From: Marinobacter flavimaris
Lineage (GTDB): Bacteria; Pseudomonadota; Gammaproteobacteria; Pseudomonadales; Oleiphilaceae
Reading direction: 5' to 3'
Assembly: GCF_002933295.1 (NCBI RefSeq)
Contig: NZ_PSSW01000006.1
Span: 62,001 to 126,000 of the forward strand
DNA: 64,000 nucleotides
Shown here: positions 44,734 through 54,735 of the stretch, in pieces
Layout: each line of letters begins with the position of its first letter
How positions within the stretch are numbered: position 1 is the stretch's first letter
Notes under the pieces: model-generated
What the model was told of the DNA's origin: nothing
Databases searched by the model: none
Seen by the model: only the letters and a program-made list of their open reading frames with translations
Program-made: the position numbers and the translations under genes

Positions 44734-46422
44734 TCAGGTGGTTCTGCAGTCCTCGAAAATATTGAGCGACGGCTCGATCGCCCCGGTCTTTACGTTCATC
44801 AGTCCCAGCATGGAGGAGAACAGGTTGTCGTGGCTCAACGGTTGCGATGCGATCCGGTTGACGCACTCGGCATCAATCCGGTTATCCATCCGGAAACCGT
44901 CTGACAACCACACAACCATGGGCACATGGGTCTGGGCCTCCGGCGCCAGCATGTAAGGAATACCGTGCAGGTAGATGCCACCCTCGCCCAGTGACTCGCC
45001 ATGGTCAGAGACATACACGAGGGCAGTGTTGTAATCCGCCTGCATGGATTTCAGCATGCGCACGGTTTCCCCAAGCAAGCGATCGGTTACCAGAATACTG
45101 TCATCGTAGGCGTTGATGATGGCCTGTTGGTCACAGCTCTGCAGTTCATTGCTCTGACACTCGGGCAGGTACTTTTTCTGGTCCGGTTTGCTGCGCTTGT
45201 AGTACTCGGGACCGTGACTGCCAAGCTGATGCAACACCATGAAATGGTCGTTGTTTTCTGCAACATCGAGCTGCTGATGGGCACCCTTCAGCAGCACCAG
45301 ATCATCACAGTACTCGCCCTGGCAAAGGTCGGTATCCTCCGGACGAACGGTCGGAATCCGGTCACACATGCCCTTGCAGCCGGAGTTATTATCCAGCCAG
45401 GTACTGACGATGCCGGCGCGGGTCATGACATCCAGGAAGTTATCACTGTTCTTGGCCACGGCTTCATCGTAATCCGATCTGCCCAGCCACGAGAACATAC
45501 AGGGCACCGACAAGGCCGTTGCGGTCCCGCAGGAGGATACGCGGGGAAAATTGACCAGTGTTCCGCCCGATTGCCGGGCCAGTTTACTGAGCTCCGGGGT
45601 GGTATCGCGCTGATAGCCATTCAGACCAAAATGGTCTGCGCGCGCAGTTTCACCAAGAACGAAAACCACCAGATTGGGTTTGGCGCGATCGGAAACCGGG
45701 AGAGAAACCGTCGCATCCAGCCCCACCTGCTGGTATTCCTGGGGAAACTGCGCCGCAGCCACCTTGCTACCCAGCGATGCCAGGGCAGCAACACTGTTCA
45801 CCGGCACCACAAGATCCTTGATGTCGCGGTGATTACGGAACGTTGAAGCCATCTCCTGATAGCTGGTCAACGCCAGTACCAGAATCAGAGCGATATCAAC
45901 AATGATCGGGGCCAACCAGTGAGTGACCCTTTTCAGGCCCGCCGGCCAGCTCACGCGTGCCAGGAAGAGCAGCACAACCGGAATCACAAAGAAGAGCGCC
46001 ATGTGCACAAGCAGTCCGAGGCTCAGCAGGCCGCGAGCCTCCTGCACATCGGTTTCGAACACGTTCTGCAGCATGTGCTTGTCGATCAGCACGCCATACG
46101 CGTTCATGAAATACCCACTGAGCGCTGCACTTAAAAACAGAAACACCAGTACCGGCTTCAGGATAAATCGTGCCGAAAACAGGCTGATCAGGAGATGGTT
46201 GACCAGCAGCAACAAAAACGCGAGTTTGAACATCAGCATCGGCTGATCAAAGCCGACGTATCGATCAAGGGCGGTGTAGAAAGGAACGTTATACAGAGCG
46301 GTAAGTGCAAAGGCGCTGATCAACACCAGCCAATGCGGTTTGATTGCAGGCCATTGAAACCGACCGGTTCCGCTATGCACAAACGGCTGCGCGTGAAGAG
46401 TGGGTTTTGAGGACAAGCCCAT
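44734..46422 (-). CDS. eptA: Lipid A phosphoethanolamine transferase EptA type
   Basis: Adds phosphoethanolamine to lipid A, lowering binding of cationic peptides. The 562-aa protein has five N-terminal helices (about 30-185) and a periplasmic sulfatase-like domain. The nucleophile is Thr259 in VLGETARADHFGLNGYQRDTTPEL; metal-binding motifs SCGTATALSVPCMF, WLDNNSGCKGMC and DHGESLGEGGIYLHG follow. It is downstream of chaC on the same strand with a 75-bp gap. Closest to EptA; a role on other substrates (EptB/C) is possible. Confidence 0.88.
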   Translation of the reverse strand: MGLSSKPTLHAQPFVHSGTGRFQWPAIKPHWLVLISAFALTALYNVPFYTALDRYVGFDQPMLMFKLAFLLLLVNHLLISLFSARFILKPVLVFLFLSAALSGYFMNAYGVLIDKHMLQNVFETDVQEARGLLSLGLLVHMALFFVIPVVLLFLARVSWPAGLKRVTHWLAPIIVDIALILVLALTSYQEMASTFRNHRDIKDLVVPVNSVAALASLGSKVAAAQFPQEYQQVGLDATVSLPVSDRAKPNLVVFVLGETARADHFGLNGYQRDTTPELSKLARQSGGTLVNFPRVSSCGTATALSVPCMFSWLGRSDYDEAVAKNSDNFLDVMTRAGIVSTWLDNNSGCKGMCDRIPTVRPEDTDLCQGEYCDDLVLLKGAHQQLDVAENNDHFMVLHQLGSHGPEYYKRSKPDQKKYLPECQSNELQSCDQQAIINAYDDSILVTDRLLGETVRMLKSMQADYNTALVYVSDHGESLGEGGIYLHGIPYMLAPEAQTHVPMVVWLSDGFRMDNRIDAECVNRIASQPLSHDNLFSSMLGLMNVKTGAIEPSLNIFEDCRTT

Positions 46423-46497
46423 GGGATTTTCCGGGATAAGTGTGATTCAAGGTCTGGTGAGTGTGCTCCCCGAACCTTAAAGCAAACTTAAACGGAC

Positions 46498-47064
46498 TTA
46501 GCTCAACTCATCACGCAGGTGGGATTCGATGGCAAAGGTGTGCGGGCAATCCGCACCCATTGCCCTCAGGGACTCTGCAAGGCGCAAGAGATAATCGGCA
46601 TTCGGGCCACTGGGGCCTGAGGCAGAGGCGATCTGGCGGGCAATATCCGCGTCCGGCGCGTGGCCCAGGAAGGCTTCGTTGTCTTCGGTGGCAATGTAAA
46701 CCAGGCCGTCGGCATGGCTGCCATCGTCGAAGGTGAGCGTGATGCTCAGGCGCAGATAGCCGTTCTTTTCACGGACATCCAGGTGCTCGAACACTTTGGG
46801 TGACACCCTGAACGCCATGCCCTTGCAGACAGCATTTGGCTTTTCTACCAGGGTAACCACGCGGCCGGGGGCCTCCGGCGTGCCCCGATGATCGTGGGAA
46901 CCCTGCCAGAACCGCCTTTCCCACCCTCGAATCGACGCCGGGCGCTGCTCCAGAAAGGGGAAATCCACCTTGTAGATCAGCGAGCCGTAACCAAACAGCC
47001 ACACCGACTCCACGCCGGAGAAATCGTATCGTTTGCGATTGTGCTCAATGGTATTGGCAGACAT
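46498..47064 (-). CDS. Gamma-glutamylcyclotransferase, ChaC family
   Basis: A 188-aa protein with the family start FGYGSLIYK and the catalytic Glu in LDVREKNGYLR. ChaC enzymes split glutathione into 5-oxoproline and Cys-Gly. It ends 75 bp before eptA, which follows on the same strand; no known functional link. Specificity for glutathione is inferred from the family only. Confidence 0.88.
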   Translation of the reverse strand: MSANTIEHNRKRYDFSGVESVWLFGYGSLIYKVDFPFLEQRPASIRGWERRFWQGSHDHRGTPEAPGRVVTLVEKPNAVCKGMAFRVSPKVFEHLDVREKNGYLRLSITLTFDDGSHADGLVYIATEDNEAFLGHAPDADIARQIASASGPSGPNADYLLRLAESLRAMGADCPHTFAIESHLRDELS

Positions 47065-47100
47065 CAGACACCCTGCAGCGAAAACCTGTCCCGCGATACT

Positions 47101-47724
47101 CTAGGTGGAGGCAATGAAACCCGCAATGCCCGTCAACACGATTTCAGCCGCCATAGCAGAGAGGATCAGACCGCTGATCTTGGACATGATGTTCAGGCCG
47201 GTCTTGCCCAGCACCTTCTCCAGGTAGCCGGACAGGTGCAGCAGCACCGCGAGGATCAGCAGGCTGGATACCAATCCCAGGAGTCCGCCTGCCACTTCGG
47301 ATACCCGGTTAAGCTCGGCGCCATACACCATGATTGCACCAATGGTGGCCGGGCCAATCATCACCGGAATAGCCAGTGGCACAACGGCAATGTCATCACG
47401 GTCCTCATCAGGCAGCCCGGTGGCGTGATTCCGGGTACCACTGGTCACCAGGCTGATGGCGGTCAGAAACAGCAGGCAACCGGCACCGATCCGGAACGAA
47501 TTCAGGGTAATGCCGATGGCGCTGAACAACAGCGGGCCGGCAAAGAACAGAATCACGCCCATCAGAAAGGCCGAAACGCAGGCACGGCGGATGATCGATG
47601 TTTTCTCGGTTGCTGGCAGGCCCCTGGTCAGCGCCAGGAACATGGTCACTACGAAAAAAGGCGCCAGCAGGAACAGGAAGCGAATGGTGCTGCTGATGTA
47701 AGTCGAGAAAAACGTTTCAATCAT
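47101..47724 (-). CDS. MarC family inner-membrane protein
   Basis: A 207-aa six-helix protein. PLAIPVMIGPATIGAIMVYG in the middle and KVLGKTGLNIMSKISGLILSAMAAEIVLTGI at the end are the conserved MarC/UPF0056 blocks. The function of the family is not established; early multiple-antibiotic-resistance links were not upheld. The start is uncertain: ATG 47724 (MIETFF) or ATG 47745 seven residues earlier. It stands upstream of chaC by 36 bp. Confidence 0.82.
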   Translation of the reverse strand: MIETFFSTYISSTIRFLFLLAPFFVVTMFLALTRGLPATEKTSIIRRACVSAFLMGVILFFAGPLLFSAIGITLNSFRIGAGCLLFLTAISLVTSGTRNHATGLPDEDRDDIAVVPLAIPVMIGPATIGAIMVYGAELNRVSEVAGGLLGLVSSLLILAVLLHLSGYLEKVLGKTGLNIMSKISGLILSAMAAEIVLTGIAGFIAST

Positions 47725-47839
47725 TCCGTGTCGTCCGGGTGCCATCGAAAGCCCGCAAGCATAGCTTGCTATGCGGCACTCCGCCGTAAGGAAGTGAACG
47801 TATGGATAAGCTCAACCACAACCGGACGGGTGGATTCGG

Positions 47840-48793
47840 TTAAGTCGATAGTTCTTCCAGATAGGTTTCGCCGTCGCCGTACAGGGAGGCGAACTCCTCC
47901 TCGGGCACCACGGTCACGGCAATCTCCGGTTCATGTCCACCACCCCCCAGCAGGACGCCCCGCATCGGGGTGATATCGGAAAAGTCCCTGCCCCAGCCGA
48001 GGGTAATGTGTTCCAGGTCCGGCCTCAGGGCATTGGTAGGATCCAGCTCCAGCCAGCCGAAATCCGGCACGAACACAGCCACCCACGCATGGGTAGCATC
48101 GGCTCCAACAAGGCGCTCCTTGCCCTCGGGCGGATGGGTCAGGATATACCCGCTCATGTAACGTGCGGCCAGGCCCAACGAGCGAAGACAGGCAATCATG
48201 ATGTGGGAGAAATCCTGGCAAACCCCTCGACGGGCCTTGAACGCCTGTCCGACCGGAGTGAAGGTTTCCGTCGCCGTTGCATCGAAACTGAAATCGCGAT
48301 GAATCATCCGCATCAGGGCATCAGCCGCCTCTACCAGCGCGCGCCCCGGAAGGAACGCCTCCCGGGCATAGGCGGCGTACTGGGAATCAATGGGCACATT
48401 GGTGGAGACAAACCGGAACGCCGTGGCCTGAAGATGGTCCGCCGGGAACTTCCTGTCGGCACGGTACCGCAGGCTATCGCGGACGGTTTCCCAGGGAACT
48501 TTTGCCGCGGCTGCCGAGGGTTTCGGACGCTCACGAAGCTCCACCCAGAATTCGCTGATGATCCGTAAGTACTCATGTTCCGCGGTAAAATCAATCTTGG
48601 TAATCCGATTGCCGAAACTGTCCAGGAACGAGCTTCGCACCGGGGGTTCCGGTGCAATCGCCAGATGATGTTCCAGATTCCGCTGCCAGGGCAGGGCCCG
48701 CGGTGTCAGTCTCAGCAAATGGTGGGACTCCCCCACCACCTGATCGTACTGGTAGAGGGTCTCATGACGCACATGGTAACGGACAAATGTCAT
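47840..48793 (-). CDS. Transglutaminase-like peptidase, last gene of the ATP-grasp operon
   Basis: A 317-aa papain-fold protein with an N-terminal beta-rich domain (about 1-85) and a transglutaminase core with the triad Cys192 (RRGVCQDFSH), His235 (ATHAWVAVF) and Asp251 (LDPTN). Relatives of this bacterial branch are predicted cytoplasmic peptidases tied to ATP-grasp and alpha-E genes. It is 10 bp after the fusion gene, so clearly in the same operon. Its substrate would be the peptide product of the ligases, inferred. Confidence 0.85.
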   Translation of the reverse strand: MTFVRYHVRHETLYQYDQVVGESHHLLRLTPRALPWQRNLEHHLAIAPEPPVRSSFLDSFGNRITKIDFTAEHEYLRIISEFWVELRERPKPSAAAAKVPWETVRDSLRYRADRKFPADHLQATAFRFVSTNVPIDSQYAAYAREAFLPGRALVEAADALMRMIHRDFSFDATATETFTPVGQAFKARRGVCQDFSHIMIACLRSLGLAARYMSGYILTHPPEGKERLVGADATHAWVAVFVPDFGWLELDPTNALRPDLEHITLGWGRDFSDITPMRGVLLGGGGHEPEIAVTVVPEEEFASLYGDGETYLEELST

Positions 48794-48803
48794 GACAGGT
48801 GCC

Positions 48804-51326
48804 TCAATCCGGGTTCACAGACCGGTCGGAATACCGGGTGTGAATAAAACACTGCCGCTGAATTTCATCAGACACACGATAGGCCTCCGACCGGATGTCA
48901 CACAATAGCTCCGCCAGGGCTTCACAGGCTTTGTCCGGGCGCTTGCGCTCAAACGGATGCAAATCAAGCGCTCGCAGCCGCTGCAGCGATTCGTTCAGAT
49001 CCGGCGGAAACAGCTGACCGGTTTTACGACCCATCTCCGGCAGGTCCTTCTGCAGCTGGCGCAGCTGGAACATCACCGAATGAGGGTTGCTTGCGTCTAT
49101 CACCAGGGTATGGAGTACCCCCAGAAGCTCTGGTGTCCGACGGTACCGGGTGCGGTAGGTGACTTCCGAGTTGGCCACTTCCAGCAGCCACTCGAGCATG
49201 GCATGGCGGCTGAACCGGTCGCTGAACAGGGGCACGCAAATCAGCGTACAGAGATTGGCCAGTCGCTCCAGGCGCCGGCCGATCACCAGGAAAACCCAGC
49301 TGGCATCCCGCGTAATGTCATCCATCGCAAAGCCCGCCAGGGAGATGCAATCAAGCAACACTAGGTTCAGTGCCCGAATCGACCGGTCTGGCGTGGTTGG
49401 CGCCGGGCTCAGGGGCTTGCCCACCCGATTGAGCGTGTGCCAGTTGTCGGAAGACAGACGGTCCCGGACCTGGCTGGCGTTGAACAGCAGGGCATCAAGA
49501 ATCGACGCGATTGAACCCGGAAATTGCAGGTCACTCACCGCTCTCAACAAGGCGTCGGGAAGCGGCTCGGGGACCGCATCTTCTTCAGGCTCCGGAAGGG
49601 TCCCGAATTGTTCGGCTGCCTGTTGCAGCCCGAGCAGGGCTTCTTCGCTGGCCTGGTCGTGGCCCGACAGACGGTTGAACGCCGCCCGCAATAAACGGGC
49701 AGTTCCCTCCGCCCGCTCCGAGTGCCGGCCCATCCAGAACAGGTTTTCCCCCACCCGGGAGGGCGTGTCCCGCTCGCCGTCGAGCAGGTCAGACACCTGC
49801 AGCCGTCTCTTGATCAGTGACTTGGAGGGAGCCGTGTAGCGAGCCTGTACCCAGGTGTCCTTCGACAGCCCTCCCCGTTGCATGGAGATGACTTCCACAC
49901 CCGCATCCATGGCGACCCGGGTCAGCCCACCGGGCATGACCCGCCAGCCGGAAGGCGTGGCCGCCGCAAACAGCCGCAGGCCGATGGACCGGGTGGCCAG
50001 CGGCTGCTCCGGATCCCCCTTCCAGACCGGCGCCTGGGAAAGATGGACGAGCTCCTGGCCGACAAAGGCATGGGGATGGGCATGCATCTTCTTGATCAGG
50101 GCGTCCCGCTCTGCACCTTTCACCTGGTAACCGAACACCGGCTCCATTCGCATGCTCGCGAAGGCCGGTTTAATGACCAGCTCGTCCAGGTGCTCAATGA
50201 CATAATCCAGAGCCGGTTTCTCACCACACCACCAGGACGCCACCGACGGCATAGCCAGAGGCGAGCCCAGTAATTTCTTCGAAATCTCCGGCAAAAACCC
50301 GAATAACGCCGCACTCTCAAGCACCCCGGAACCCAGGGCATTTGCCATCAGCACCTTGCCTGCCCGCACCGCTCCCAGAAGCCCGGGAATCCCCAGCACG
50401 GAATCGGCGCGAAGCTCCAGCGGATCACAGAAGCCATCGTCCAGCCGGCGATAAATGGCGTGTACCCGCCGCAGGCCCTGAAGCGTTTTCAGGTACACCG
50501 TGTCATCTCGCACGGTCAGATCCTGGCCCTCGACCAGCGGCAAACCCAGGTAACGGGCCAGGAACACATGTTCGAAATAGGTTTCGTTGAAACGGCCCGG
50601 GGTCAGCAGAACGCAAAGCGGTGACTCGGTTCCGGCTGGCGACATGCCCGCCAGGCTGTTCTGGAAACCCTGGAAGAATTCCGAAAGGTTGGTTACCGGC
50701 AGGTTGTGGAATGGCGCCGGGAACGCCCGGGAAATCACCAGCCGGTTCTGAAGGGCGTAACCGGCGCCGGAGGGCGCCTGGGTACGGTCTGCCATTACCC
50801 ACCAACCGCCGTCTGGTGCGCGCGCCAGATCCACGGCATACAGGTGCAGGAACCGGCCCCCGGCAGGCTGAATCCCCTGGCAGGGCCACTGGAAACCCGC
50901 CTGCCCGTAGACCAGGGCCGGAGGCATAAGACCTTCTTTTAACAGCGACTGCTCGCCGTATAGATCGGCCAGAACGCTGTCCAGGAGCTCTGCACGCTGG
51001 GCGACGGCTTTCGAGAGCCATTGCCATTCATCGGCGCCCAACACCAGCGGCAGCAGATCCACCTCCCAGGGTCGGGTATCGCCGCGGGGGTCTTCATAGA
51101 CGTTGTAGGTTACGCCATCTTCGGCGATGGCATTGGAAACCGCCTGAGCCCTGAGGTTGAGACCAGCGACAGACTCAAGGTTCAGCTGCTGCAACAACGG
51201 ACGCCAGTGCGACTTCGGTCCGGAGCCCATGGAGCCAAGCTCATCGAACCGATCCGGCACCGGGTGGTACTGGCGGAGGATGTCAGTTACTGCATGCTGC
51301 TTCGCCACCGTGAATTCAGGCTCCAT
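48804..51326 (-). CDS. Circularly permuted ATP-grasp fused to alpha-E domain
   Basis: An 840-aa fusion. Residues about 1-485 form a circularly permuted ATP-grasp ligase (DUF404/407 group), with MADRTQAPSGAGYAL, RFNETYFEHVFLARYLG and an ATP-site segment near VIEHLDELVIKPA. Residues about 510-830 form an alpha-E domain beginning VGENLFWMGRHSERAEG. Such ligases form amide bonds by acyl phosphates; alpha-E is an all-helical partner of unknown role. In the same operon the two domains also exist as separate proteins, so this is a second, fused pair. The product is unknown. Confidence 0.85.
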   Translation of the reverse strand: MEPEFTVAKQHAVTDILRQYHPVPDRFDELGSMGSGPKSHWRPLLQQLNLESVAGLNLRAQAVSNAIAEDGVTYNVYEDPRGDTRPWEVDLLPLVLGADEWQWLSKAVAQRAELLDSVLADLYGEQSLLKEGLMPPALVYGQAGFQWPCQGIQPAGGRFLHLYAVDLARAPDGGWWVMADRTQAPSGAGYALQNRLVISRAFPAPFHNLPVTNLSEFFQGFQNSLAGMSPAGTESPLCVLLTPGRFNETYFEHVFLARYLGLPLVEGQDLTVRDDTVYLKTLQGLRRVHAIYRRLDDGFCDPLELRADSVLGIPGLLGAVRAGKVLMANALGSGVLESAALFGFLPEISKKLLGSPLAMPSVASWWCGEKPALDYVIEHLDELVIKPAFASMRMEPVFGYQVKGAERDALIKKMHAHPHAFVGQELVHLSQAPVWKGDPEQPLATRSIGLRLFAAATPSGWRVMPGGLTRVAMDAGVEVISMQRGGLSKDTWVQARYTAPSKSLIKRRLQVSDLLDGERDTPSRVGENLFWMGRHSERAEGTARLLRAAFNRLSGHDQASEEALLGLQQAAEQFGTLPEPEEDAVPEPLPDALLRAVSDLQFPGSIASILDALLFNASQVRDRLSSDNWHTLNRVGKPLSPAPTTPDRSIRALNLVLLDCISLAGFAMDDITRDASWVFLVIGRRLERLANLCTLICVPLFSDRFSRHAMLEWLLEVANSEVTYRTRYRRTPELLGVLHTLVIDASNPHSVMFQLRQLQKDLPEMGRKTGQLFPPDLNESLQRLRALDLHPFERKRPDKACEALAELLCDIRSEAYRVSDEIQRQCFIHTRYSDRSVNPD

Positions 51327-51397
51327 TGGTCAGTGAGCTGGAAGCATAGCCGCTTTGCAGTCTCCCGGGCCAGTATCAAACGGTAAGTTCCCGCGTG

Positions 51398-54300
51398 TTA
51401 TTTGTGATATCGCAGATCCAGGGTGAACGGGAACTCCCGATGCTCTGGAACCGGCCGCAGGGGTTGTTGTCCTGGGCTGTGACCCATCCGGAAGAAACGC
51501 GCCATACGGCGGCCTTCGGCCTCGAACGAATTCACCGGCAGAGTCTCGAAATTCCGGCCACCGGGGTGGGTTACGTGGTACTCGCAACCCCCGAGGCTGC
51601 GTTCGTTCCAGGTATCCACGATATCGAACACCAGCGGGCCATCCACACCAATGGTTGGATGCATGCACTGCGATGGCTGCCAGGCCCGGTAGCGCACACC
51701 TGCAACGAACTCTCCCACCATGCCGGTGGCCTGCAGCGGCAATGGCACCTGATTGCAGGTGATCTGGTAACGATCCGGCGCAGCGCCACGAACTTTTATC
51801 TGCAAACGCTCCAGCGAGGAGTCCACGTAGCGGGCCGTGCCGCCAATGGCGCCATGCTCGCCCGTGACATGCCAGGGCTCCAGGGCCGAGCGCAGCTCAA
51901 GGGTAATGCCCTGGACCTTGTAGTCGCCGATCCGGGGGAACCGGAATTCGAAATGGGGCGCGAACCATTCGCTCTCGAGCGGATAGCCCTGCGCCTTCAT
52001 ATCGTCGATGACGTCCTCGAAGTCCTGCCAGACATAGTGCGGCAGCAGGAAACGATCGTGCAGCTCGGTGCCCCAGCGAACCAGTCCGGAAGGCTTGTAG
52101 GGTTGCTCCCAGAATCGTGCCACCAGCGCCCGCAACAGCAGTTGCTGGGTCAGGCTCATCCGGGCATGGGGCGGCATCTCGAAGGCCCGCAATTCCAGCA
52201 ACCCGTGGCGCCCGCCCGGGCCGTCCGGAGAATAAAGCTTGTCGATACAGAACTCGGCCCGATGGGTATTACCGGTCACATCCGTGAGCAGGTCCCTGAG
52301 CAGCCGGTCCACCACCCAGGGCGCGACCTTTTTGCCCACCGGACACAGCCGCTCCATTTCCCTGAATGCCAGTTCCATCTCGAACACGTGATCATTGCGG
52401 GCTTCATCGATTCTCGGCGCCTGGGAACTGGGACCGATAAACAGGCCGGAGAACAGGTAGGACAGACTGGGGTGGTTATGCCAGTAGCTGATCAGGCTTC
52501 GCAACAGATCCGGACGCCTCAGGAACGGGGAATCTTCTGCCTTTTGCGAACCCAGCACGAAATGGTTGCCACCACCGGTGCCGGTATGGCGACCGTCCAT
52601 CATGAACTTCTCGGAGGTGAGCCGGCATTCGTAAGCGTCGGCGTACAGGGATTCGGTCTGCTCTACCATTTCATCCCAGGTCCGAACGGGCTGCACATTC
52701 ACTTCGATCACCCCCGGGTCCGGGGTGATCCGAAAGTGGGTGATCCGGTGGTCCGAGGGTGGCTCGTAGCCCTCCAGCAATACCGGTTGCCGGAGAGTGG
52801 CAGCGGTTTTCTCGATGGCTGACACCAATGCCAGGTAGGGCTCGAGCTCCTCCAGCGGCGGCATGAAAATACGGAGAATGCCATCCCGGGGCTCCACACA
52901 AAGGGCCGTTCGGACAATCTCCGGTGCCGACTTGCCTTTTTTCGGCGGCTCCAGTTCCGGCGATGCCTGCCCGGTCTGTCCCCGGCTGTTCCATTGCCGG
53001 ATTTCCTCGCTGGCCGGCAGCTGGCCACGGGGCGCAAACGGGTCCTGCTCATGGATCCAGGGGTAATCGGCTTCCTCCACCCAGGGCTGGCTGTCCAGAG
53101 GCAGCCGGTGCCCCATGGGGGAGCCGCCCGGAATCAGGTAACAGCGTTCACTGCGAAGGAACCACGGGCCGGTTTCCCAGGCCTGTTCCTTTTCCGACAC
53201 ACGCAGTGGCAGCACGTAGCCGACGGGCTCATCTAGTCCCCGGCTGAAAATCTGCTGAAGCTGCTTGCGCTCCAAGGCATTCTCGAGTTTCGCATCGAAA
53301 GGATCGACGTTGACCGGTAGACGTCGTTCCCGCCACAAGTAATAAAAGGCATCCTCGAACCCCGGGAACAGCTGTTTTTCATCAACACCAAGCTCTTTCG
53401 CCAGGGCCGACAAAAACCTGTGGGCATCTTCCGGGCTTGCGTTGCCTTCGATGCGCTCATCCGCCAGCCAGCGCTCGTCCCGCCAGATCGGCTCGCCATC
53501 CTTGCGCCAGTAACAGTTCAGGGACCATCGGGGCAGCGGCTCCCCCGGATACCACTTTCCCTGGCCGAAATGAACCAACCCGCCAGCGCCATAGCGATCC
53601 CGCATCCGGTGATAGAGCTCGATGGCCTTCTTGCGCTTGGTGGGGCCCATGGCCTCGGTGTTCCACTCCGGCTCGTCCCGGTCGTGATTCGCCACGAAGG
53701 TGGGTTCACCGCCCTGGGTCAGACGCACATCCAGTTCTGTCAGACGCTGGTCCACGTCATGGCCCAGCCCAACGATGCGTTGCCACTGGGCCTCGGTATA
53801 GGGTTTGGTCACCCGAGGTGCTTCCCAGATGCGCTGAACGCTCATCTGGTGCTCGAACTCGACCCCGCACTCCTCAACCATGCCGGTAATTGGCGCCGCC
53901 GAGGACGGATCCGGGCTGCAGGCCAGCGGGATATGCCCTTCTCCGGCAAACAGGCCGGACGTCGGATCCAGCCCCACCCAACCGGCGCCCGGCAGGAAGA
54001 CTTCGCACCAGGCGTGCAAATCGGTGAAGTCTTCCTCAGCGCCCGAAGGGCCATCCAGTGCTTTCTGGTCTGCCTTGAGCTGAATCAGGTAGCCGGACAC
54101 AAAGCGCGCCGCCAGCCCCAGATGCCGGAGCGTCTGCACCAGCAACCAGGTCGAATCCCGACAGGAGCCGGAGCCCTTTTTCAGGGTTTCCTCCGGGGTC
54201 TGGACGCCCGGCTCCATCCGGATCAGGTAATCAATACGGTCAGCAAGGCTCTGGTTCACACCCACCAGGAAATCCACGCTGGGAGTTTCCTTGCGGTCTA

Positions 54301-54700
54301 TGGTGGCCATCCACTTACGGAATTCCGGTGTTTCCGGTAGTTTCTGTAAATAAGGCGCCAGCTCTGCCGTCTGCCACTCCTCGTATTCAAACGGAATGGT
54401 CTCTGCCCGGGGTTCCAGAAAGAAATCGAACGGGTTGATCACGGCCATCTCGGCAACCAGATCCACAGTGATCTTCAGTTCTTCGGTTTTCTCCGGAAAC
54501 ACCAGGCGGGCCAGATAATTGGCCTGGGGGTCCTGTTGCCAGTTCAGGAAATAACCCTCTGGTTCCACCTTCAGCGAGTAGCTGAGGATGCGCGTCCGCC
54601 CGTGCGGACACGGACGCAATCGAACTATTTGCGGGCCCAGGCTGATCGGGCGCTCATAGCGATAGTGGGTGGTATGGCTCAGGGCAACGTGAATCGACAT
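51398..54700 (-). CDS. Large transglutaminase-DUF2126 protein
   Basis: A 1100-aa protein. The N-terminal third has a beta domain (about 1-85) and a transglutaminase core with Cys180 (GSCRDSTWLL), His229 (DLHAWCEVF) and Asp245 (GLDPTSG). The remaining 750 residues are DUF2126, with TEAMGPTKRKKAIELYHRMR, DGRHTGTGGGNHFVLG and RPDLLRSLISYWHNHPSLSYLFSG. The family always travels with the ATP-grasp/alpha-E genes and is predicted to process their peptide product. ATG 54700 (MSIHVALSHTTHYRYE) matches the family start; upstream frame is not supported. Confidence 0.88.
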   Translation of the reverse strand: MSIHVALSHTTHYRYERPISLGPQIVRLRPCPHGRTRILSYSLKVEPEGYFLNWQQDPQANYLARLVFPEKTEELKITVDLVAEMAVINPFDFFLEPRAETIPFEYEEWQTAELAPYLQKLPETPEFRKWMATIDRKETPSVDFLVGVNQSLADRIDYLIRMEPGVQTPEETLKKGSGSCRDSTWLLVQTLRHLGLAARFVSGYLIQLKADQKALDGPSGAEEDFTDLHAWCEVFLPGAGWVGLDPTSGLFAGEGHIPLACSPDPSSAAPITGMVEECGVEFEHQMSVQRIWEAPRVTKPYTEAQWQRIVGLGHDVDQRLTELDVRLTQGGEPTFVANHDRDEPEWNTEAMGPTKRKKAIELYHRMRDRYGAGGLVHFGQGKWYPGEPLPRWSLNCYWRKDGEPIWRDERWLADERIEGNASPEDAHRFLSALAKELGVDEKQLFPGFEDAFYYLWRERRLPVNVDPFDAKLENALERKQLQQIFSRGLDEPVGYVLPLRVSEKEQAWETGPWFLRSERCYLIPGGSPMGHRLPLDSQPWVEEADYPWIHEQDPFAPRGQLPASEEIRQWNSRGQTGQASPELEPPKKGKSAPEIVRTALCVEPRDGILRIFMPPLEELEPYLALVSAIEKTAATLRQPVLLEGYEPPSDHRITHFRITPDPGVIEVNVQPVRTWDEMVEQTESLYADAYECRLTSEKFMMDGRHTGTGGGNHFVLGSQKAEDSPFLRRPDLLRSLISYWHNHPSLSYLFSGLFIGPSSQAPRIDEARNDHVFEMELAFREMERLCPVGKKVAPWVVDRLLRDLLTDVTGNTHRAEFCIDKLYSPDGPGGRHGLLELRAFEMPPHARMSLTQQLLLRALVARFWEQPYKPSGLVRWGTELHDRFLLPHYVWQDFEDVIDDMKAQGYPLESEWFAPHFEFRFPRIGDYKVQGITLELRSALEPWHVTGEHGAIGGTARYVDSSLERLQIKVRGAAPDRYQITCNQVPLPLQATGMVGEFVAGVRYRAWQPSQCMHPTIGVDGPLVFDIVDTWNERSLGGCEYHVTHPGGRNFETLPVNSFEAEGRRMARFFRMGHSPGQQPLRPVPEHREFPFTLDLRYHK

Positions 54701-54735
54701 GGAACCTATCTCACAGGCGAATAAAATTGGGAGTT

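Noticed and set aside
47801..47842. 13-codon leader frame after MarC
   Set aside because: It has a ribosome-like site but overlaps the end of the transglutaminase gene and precedes no gene on its strand. A hairpin GCATAGC/GCTATGC (47758-47773) nearby also lacks a T-run.
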